Shown: piece by piece, positions 27,006 through 32,243 of the stretch
How the letters are laid out: every line of letters starts with the position of its first letter
How positions within the stretch are numbered: position 1 is the first letter of the stretch
NCBI GenBank assembly: GCA_903909015.1
Contig: CAIVUE010000068.1
Coordinates: forward strand, 1 to 32,243
Length of the DNA stretch: 32,243 nucleotides
Origin: an uncultured Methylophilaceae bacterium
GTDB lineage: Bacteria > Pseudomonadota > Gammaproteobacteria > Burkholderiales > Methylophilaceae
Direction: 5' to 3'
Notes under the pieces: generated by a model
What the model saw: only the letters and a program-made list of their open reading frames with translations
What the model was told of the DNA's origin: nothing
Database searches by the model: none
Translations under genes and position numbers: made by a program

Positions 27006-28748
27006 ATGCCAAAAAAATCAATAAACTTGTTCAATCTTAAAACTAAAACACTAATTACCGCCCTTTCAATTAGCTTTTTTACAATGGCTAATACGAATGT
27101 AAAAGCGGCAACGGAGACCATGTCATCGGAAGGACAAACCCAAGCAAATGGGGAGTTTGTATTCAAATATTTAGCTGCCGAAATTGCGGGGCAGCGAGGT
27201 GAGCTAGGACTTTCAACCAAACTATTTTTTGATTTAGCTAAATCCAGCCGCGATGTTCGCTTAGCAGAGCGCGCAGCTAAAGTGGCCATGTACAGTAAAA
27301 ATCCACAAGCAGCTCTAGAAACGGCAAAGCTTTGGCTAGAGCTTGATGCCACTTCCACTGAGGCTCAACAAGCAACAACACAACTATATGTGATTAACGG
27401 CGATTTGAATTCAGCAAAACCACTTTTGCAAAAGCTGCTTGAGAAAGAAGAAACACGTGCCAGCGGCTTTTTATATCTAAACAGCCTGCTATCTCACCAA
27501 GCCAACAAAACCGCTGTATTGCAATTGGCTCAAGACTTGGCGGCGCCTTATCCCCAATTAGCAGAAGCTCATTTCACTATTGGACAAGCGGCATTCCAAG
27601 CAAACAACCTACATCTTGCCCTTAGCGAGACAGCGCAAGCCAATCAATTGCGCCCACATTGGGAGTTGGCTGCAATTCAACAGGCAGATATTTTATACAG
27701 CTCGTCGCCAGAACAAGCCATTATCTACTATCGCAACTTTTTAAATGACACTGCAGATGCAAACGATGCTCGCCTTAACTTGGCGCGCATACTAATTAAG
27801 CAATCTCGCTTTAGTGAAGCAAAGCCTGAACTCCTAAAGCTTTCTAAGCTTGCCAATAGCAATCCAGAAATTTTGGTCGTCGTGGGTTTACTGTCTGTTC
27901 AAAGCAATGATTTTATTGAAGCAGAAAAGTACTTTAAACAAGCACTAAATAGCGACATTAAAAACAAAGACGCAATCTACCTTTACCTAGGACAGATTGC
28001 AGAAAAAAATGGCAACGATACTGAGGCAATTGAATGGTATGGCTCGGTGCAGCAACCTGCAGCAACCATACCATCTCAACAAACAGGCCCATTTATTGAT
28101 GCAAAACTAAGCATGGCGAATGTCATTTCACGCACTCAAGGCGCTGATGCCGCAATTAAAATGCTGGATGAATTGGAAAACTTAAGCGATGCTCAACTGG
28201 CGCAAGTAATTACGGCACAAGCCAATCTTTTAGGACAAGCCAAGCGCTTTCAAGAGTCATATGAGTTACTAGGCAAAGCAGTTTCTAACATGCCTAACGC
28301 TAATGATTTAATTTATGACTACGCTATGGCGGCTGAACGGGTGCAGCAATTTGCAGTGCTTGAAACCCAATTACGAAAACTCATCAAAATCAAGCCTGAC
28401 TTTGCACAAGCTTATAACGCTCTTGGATACTCATTTGCAGACCGAAATGTGAAACTAGAAGAAGCAAACAAGCTGATTGCAAAAGCCCTCGAACTAAGCC
28501 CAAACGACCACTACATAATGGATAGCATGGGGTGGGTACAATACCGTTTGGGTAATTTAGACAAAGCTTTTGAGTTCTTAAATAAAGCATACAACTTACA
28601 AAATGACACTGAAATTGCCGCACATTTGGGCGAAGTGCTTTGGAAGCAAGGCAAGCAAGATGAAGCTAGAAAGGTTTGGGCAGAGGCTCTTAAAGCAAGC
28701 CCAGAGAATGATCTGCTTCTCAAAACCATTAAGAAATTTCAGTCGTAA
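27006..28748 (+). CDS. Secreted/periplasmic tetratricopeptide repeat protein
   Basis: Signal peptide and repeated TPR-like units (AQAYNALGYSFADRNVKLEEANKLIAKALELSPNDHYIMDSMGWVQYRLGNLDKAFEFLNKAY). Confidence 0.9.
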   Translation: MPKKSINLFNLKTKTLITALSISFFTMANTNVKAATETMSSEGQTQANGEFVFKYLAAEIAGQRGELGLSTKLFFDLAKSSRDVRLAERAAKVAMYSKNPQAALETAKLWLELDATSTEAQQATTQLYVINGDLNSAKPLLQKLLEKEETRASGFLYLNSLLSHQANKTAVLQLAQDLAAPYPQLAEAHFTIGQAAFQANNLHLALSETAQANQLRPHWELAAIQQADILYSSSPEQAIIYYRNFLNDTADANDARLNLARILIKQSRFSEAKPELLKLSKLANSNPEILVVVGLLSVQSNDFIEAEKYFKQALNSDIKNKDAIYLYLGQIAEKNGNDTEAIEWYGSVQQPAATIPSQQTGPFIDAKLSMANVISRTQGADAAIKMLDELENLSDAQLAQVITAQANLLGQAKRFQESYELLGKAVSNMPNANDLIYDYAMAAERVQQFAVLETQLRKLIKIKPDFAQAYNALGYSFADRNVKLEEANKLIAKALELSPNDHYIMDSMGWVQYRLGNLDKAFEFLNKAYNLQNDTEIAAHLGEVLWKQGKQDEARKVWAEALKASPENDLLLKTIKKFQS

Positions 28749-28768
28749 GGCATACTCAGGGTGCATTT

Positions 28769-29452
28769 ATGAAAATCCACCGACATCGCTTTGCCAGCAT
28801 TTGCCTGTTAATTGCTGGCTTTTTGATGTCCAGTTGTGCAAGCGTAAATACCAGCAAAGCTTCAGCGGATAATAAAACTCTACCGCCGGCAGCAACAGAA
28901 GTAACAGCCATTCCACCCGAGGCACAACAGCACCAATTTGAAATATCCAAATTGACCGATTTTAAGATCGAGGGAAGAATGGGCGTACAAAGCGAAGGCT
29001 ATGGGGTTTCCGGCAACATTCACTGGGTACATTCCCAAGAAAATGATGTGATAGATTTATATTCGCCACTCGGCAATAAAATTGCTGCCATCGTTAAAAA
29101 TATTGATGGGGTAAGCTTAACTTCACAAAATGGAAAAACCATCAAAGCGAATGATGCCGAAACCTTAACTGAACTTACACTTGGCTGGCGATTGCCGTTT
29201 TCAAAACTCTCGGACTGGATTGTGGGCCGCCCTGCAAATGGTGTTGTTAGTGCTTTTTCCTGGGACACCACAGGGCAACTTAGCAAATTTACTCAAGACG
29301 GCTGGGAAATTAGCTACATGCAATATCAGAATGAAATACAGCCCGCATTACCAAGCAAAATTAATCTTCGTAATCCAAAAATGAATGTGCGTCTTGTAAT
29401 CGAAAGCTGGGATACCTCGCCACAGTTTTTAGCATTAGATGCCAATAACTAG
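28769..29452 (+). CDS. lolB: Outer membrane lipoprotein LolB
   Basis: Lipoprotein signal ...AGFLMSSCAS; FKIEGRMGVQSEGYGVSGNIHWVH; position upstream of ispE. Confidence 0.88.
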   Translation: MKIHRHRFASICLLIAGFLMSSCASVNTSKASADNKTLPPAATEVTAIPPEAQQHQFEISKLTDFKIEGRMGVQSEGYGVSGNIHWVHSQENDVIDLYSPLGNKIAAIVKNIDGVSLTSQNGKTIKANDAETLTELTLGWRLPFSKLSDWIVGRPANGVVSAFSWDTTGQLSKFTQDGWEISYMQYQNEIQPALPSKINLRNPKMNVRLVIESWDTSPQFLALDANN

Positions 29453-29476
29453 GTTCAGGCACAGTAATATTTTCAT

Positions 29477-30439
29477 ATGTCAGACATAAACAATCAGCTA
29501 ACAAGAGAAAACCTTAAAAATCAAGGCTTCCAGGCTTTTTTGGCCCCAGCGAAAATCAATTTATTTTTGCATATTACAGGACGCCGCGATGACGGCTATC
29601 ATTTACTACAAAGCATATTTAGGCTGATCGATTTACATGACACCGTGTTCGTTAGAGTCCGTGATGATGGTCAAATTCATCGCGTCACAGAAAATGCTAA
29701 TATCCCAACAGAACAAGATTTATGCGTAAGAGCTGCAAAGCTTTTGCAATCCCATTGCAGCTGCTCTCTAGGTGCCGATATTGGACTAATTAAAAACATT
29801 CCAATGGGAGGCGGTTTGGGGGGTGGAAGCTCAGACGCAGCAACCGTGCTTATTTCACTTAACCACCTTTGGGATTTAGGCTTAAGTAAAACAATATTGA
29901 TGGAATTAGGCCTAAAACTGGGCGCAGATGTGCCATTTTTTATTTTTGGCAAAAATGCCTGGGTGGAAGGTGTAGGGGAAAAAATAAAGCCTATTCATCT
30001 TCCAGACTCACACTTCGTCATTATTGCTCCCAAAGTTCATGTTTCAACTGCTGAAATTTTTAGCTCTAAGGAATTGACAAGAAACACGTTTCCCACGACA
30101 ATAGCGGCCTTTTCCGAGATGCTTAACTCAAGAAGAATCGGCAAAGGAAAACAAAGCCTAGTGTTTGATGATGAAAATAAAGCTTTTCACAACGATCTCG
30201 AAGCGGTGGCTTGTCAGAAATACCCCGTAATAACTGCTTGTCTCAATTGGTTAAATCAATTTTCACAGGCACGTATGAGTGGTTCTGGCGCATCAGTCTT
30301 TGTGGCAGTTAAAGATTTAGCTGATGCAAATGACATTGTAAAAGCTCAACCAAAAGAGATTGCAAATACTGAAATATTTTGTGTAGCAGCGCTCGGATTA
30401 GAACAGCATCCACTGTATAATTTGATTCCTGCTCTTTAG
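29477..30439 (+). CDS. ispE: 4-diphosphocytidyl-2-C-methyl-D-erythritol kinase
   Basis: [53 protein letters not shown]. Confidence 0.96.
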   Translation: MSDINNQLTRENLKNQGFQAFLAPAKINLFLHITGRRDDGYHLLQSIFRLIDLHDTVFVRVRDDGQIHRVTENANIPTEQDLCVRAAKLLQSHCSCSLGADIGLIKNIPMGGGLGGGSSDAATVLISLNHLWDLGLSKTILMELGLKLGADVPFFIFGKNAWVEGVGEKIKPIHLPDSHFVIIAPKVHVSTAEIFSSKELTRNTFPTTIAAFSEMLNSRRIGKGKQSLVFDDENKAFHNDLEAVACQKYPVITACLNWLNQFSQARMSGSGASVFVAVKDLADANDIVKAQPKEIANTEIFCVAALGLEQHPLYNLIPAL

Positions 30440-30451
30440 GTAAAGATCAAA

Positions 30452-30528
30452 TGGGGAGTCGCCAAGCTGGTTAAGGCACCGGATTTTGATTCCGGCATGC
30501 GAAGGTTCGAATCCTTCTTCCCCAGCCA
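30452..30528 (+). tRNA. tRNA-Gln (anticodon TTG), CCA encoded
   Basis: TGGGGAGTCGCCAAGCTGGTTAAGGCACCGGATTTTGATTCCGGCATGCGAAGGTTCGAATCCTTCTTCCCCAGCCA folds as cloverleaf; anticodon loop TTTTGAT. Confidence 0.95.
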
Positions 30529-30542
30529 GTATTGCAAGACGG

Positions 30543-30568
30543 AGCGTGTAAGATTACACGCTTTTTTT
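30543..30568 (+). terminator. Intrinsic terminator/attenuator between tRNA-Gln and prs
   Basis: AGCGTGTAAGATTACACGCTTTTTTT. Confidence 0.8.
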
Positions 30569-30594
30569 GTTTTTATAGCGTAAAGGAATCCACT

Positions 30595-31542
30595 GTGGCC
30601 AAAGGCGACATGATGGTGTTTACAGGCACTGCCAATCCTCAACTTGCCGAAAAAGTGGTCAAACACTTGGGTATGAAATTGGGGCGTGCCACTGTTGACC
30701 GTTTTAGCGATGGCGAAGTCATGGTTGAATTGCAAGATAATGTGCGCGGCAAAGACGTGTTCGTTCTTCAGTCGACCTGCGCACCAACTAACGACACTCT
30801 TATGGAAGTGATGGTGATGGTTGACGCTTTGCGCCGAGCATCTGCTGGTCGCATCACAGCAGCAATTCCTTACTTTGGCTATTCACGCCAAGATAGACGC
30901 CCACGTTCAGCACGCGTAGCAATCACAGCTAAAGTTATAGCAAACATGTTAACAAGTGTTGGGGTAAACCGTTTGTTAACCATGGATTTACACTCAGATC
31001 AGATCCAAGGTTTTTTTGAAATTCCTGTTGATAATATTTATGCATCTCCTGTATTGCTAGAAGATCTCACAAAACAACATCACCACAATCTAGTGGTAGT
31101 TTCACCAGATGTTGGCGGAGTAGTTCGTGCACGTGCGCTGGCTAAGCAAATGGGATCAGACCTGGCAATTATTGACAAACGCCGTCCAAAAGCCAATGTG
31201 GCAAAAGTGATGAATATCATTGGTGATGTTGCTGGACGCACCTGCGTCATCATGGATGATATGGTTGACACAGCAAATACACTCTGCGAGGCAGCAGCAG
31301 CGCTGAAGAAAAAAGGCGCAATAAAAGTAGTAGCTTACTGCACCCACCCCGTTCTTTCTGGCTCGGCTATAGACCGAATTAGCGCATCTGAACTCGATGA
31401 ATTAGTGGTTACAGATACCATTCCTTTACGTAAAGATGCCCTTGCATGTAATAAAATTAGGCAGTTAAGCGTTGGTAAATTGATGGCGGAAACCATTCGC
31501 CGGATAAGTAACGAGGACTCTGTTAGCTCATTATTTGAATAA
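30595..31542 (+). CDS. prs: Ribose-phosphate pyrophosphokinase
   Basis: GTG start with AAAGGA upstream; [62 protein letters not shown]. Track start 30532 would include the terminator. Confidence 0.95.
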   Translation: MAKGDMMVFTGTANPQLAEKVVKHLGMKLGRATVDRFSDGEVMVELQDNVRGKDVFVLQSTCAPTNDTLMEVMVMVDALRRASAGRITAAIPYFGYSRQDRRPRSARVAITAKVIANMLTSVGVNRLLTMDLHSDQIQGFFEIPVDNIYASPVLLEDLTKQHHHNLVVVSPDVGGVVRARALAKQMGSDLAIIDKRRPKANVAKVMNIIGDVAGRTCVIMDDMVDTANTLCEAAAALKKKGAIKVVAYCTHPVLSGSAIDRISASELDELVVTDTIPLRKDALACNKIRQLSVGKLMAETIRRISNEDSVSSLFE

Positions 31543-31582
31543 TGAAAGTTTCGATGTGTTCGACAACGAATACATCACATAC

Positions 31583-31611
31583 CTGTTATCTGGTCGCGGA
31601 TAACAGTTTTT
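31583..31611 (+). terminator. Stem-loop with U5 tract between prs and rplY (terminator or leader element)
   Basis: CTGTTATC-TGGTCGCG-GATAACAG-TTTTT. Confidence 0.65.
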
Positions 31612-31656
31612 AAAAAGCCAAAAGTTTAATTTTGGTTAAATTTAGGAGTAGTAAAA

Positions 31657-32243
31657 ATGACTATTGAAATCTCAGCAGTAACACGTGCAGCGAAAGGTAC
31701 GGGTGCGAGCCGCCGTCTTCGCCGTTCAGCTAAAGTACCAGGTGTGGTTTATGGTGCCGGCAAGGATGCGGTAAGCGTTGAATTTGATATGAAAGCGTTG
31801 TTCATGGAATTCCGCCATGAAGCATTTCACGCTTCTATCTTGACGCTTAACCTTGATGGTAAAAAAGAGTCTGTATTATTGCGTGACTATCAAATGCATC
31901 CAGTGCGTAACACTATTCAACATATCGACTTTCAACGTGTTAGCGCATCAGAAAAAATTCACGTTAAAGTGCCATTGCACTTCATTAATGGTGAAATCGC
32001 TCCAGGCGTAAAAATTGGCGGCGGCATCGTAGCGCACATTGCTACTGAAGCTGATGTGAGCTGCTTAGCAAAAGACTTGCCAGAGTTCATTGAAGTTGAT
32101 CTGGCAACGCTAGAAATGGGACACTCCGTTCACTTGTCGGAAATTAAGCTGCCTAAGGGCGTTGAGTTTGTTCAATTGGCACATGGTACTGACGTTGCTG
32201 TTGCAAGCATCGCAAAAACTCGCGGTGGTGCGGCGGCGGCGGC
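31657..32243 (+). CDS. rplY: 50S ribosomal protein L25/general stress protein Ctc (3' truncated by window edge)
   Basis: AGGAG then ATG; TIEISAVTRAAKGTGASRRLRRSAKVPGVVYGAGKDAVSVEFD; open to window end in an Ala-rich tail; downstream of prs. Confidence 0.93.
   Translation, partial: MTIEISAVTRAAKGTGASRRLRRSAKVPGVVYGAGKDAVSVEFDMKALFMEFRHEAFHASILTLNLDGKKESVLLRDYQMHPVRNTIQHIDFQRVSASEKIHVKVPLHFINGEIAPGVKIGGGIVAHIATEADVSCLAKDLPEFIEVDLATLEMGHSVHLSEIKLPKGVEFVQLAHGTDVAVASIAKTRGGAAAA

Noticed and set aside
1-32243. CRISPR arrays, transposons, prophage or toxin-antitoxin modules
   Set aside because: No regularly spaced repeats, transposase, integrase or phage structural genes and no TA-like small gene pairs seen; the region is core chromosomal in character.
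32222-32243. GCGGTGGTGCGGCGGCGGCGGC repeat at the window end
   Set aside because: In frame with L25 it encodes an Ala-rich C-terminal tail, common in betaproteobacterial L25; truncated by the window, so not evaluated as a microsatellite.

Overview
This 32.2 kb window looks like a chromosomal segment of a betaproteobacterium, possibly Methylophilaceae-like (inferred from gene content and order, no search run). It is mostly housekeeping. From left to right it contains: an ompW 3' end; hemN divergent from an fnr-type regulator followed by a radical SAM gene; gnd; a CzcCBA-like HME-RND heavy-metal efflux operon with a small CzcI-like leader gene; an AI-2E-family membrane protein, a DUF455 ferritin-like protein and a SUV3-like RNA helicase; a convergent lexA with an atypical operator; an OFA-family MFS transporter; a secreted EF-hand protein; an ompR/envZ-like two-component pair; cysG; a GldA/GldF/GldG/DUF4340 ABC-type operon ending in mutM; then TPR protein - lolB - ispE - tRNA-Gln(UUG) - prs - rplY (truncated at the window edge). 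I saw no CRISPR array, prophage, transposase or rRNA. The best second-look items are: the lexA operator GTACGAACGTAC; the three-hairpin prs-rplY leader; the terminator between tRNA-Gln and prs; the 21-bp-arm hairpin after hemN; the Gld-like ABC operon with a palindromic upstream region; and the perfect FNR box between hemN and fnr. I did not find convincing evidence of a wholly new system. All family assignments come from motif recognition by eye.
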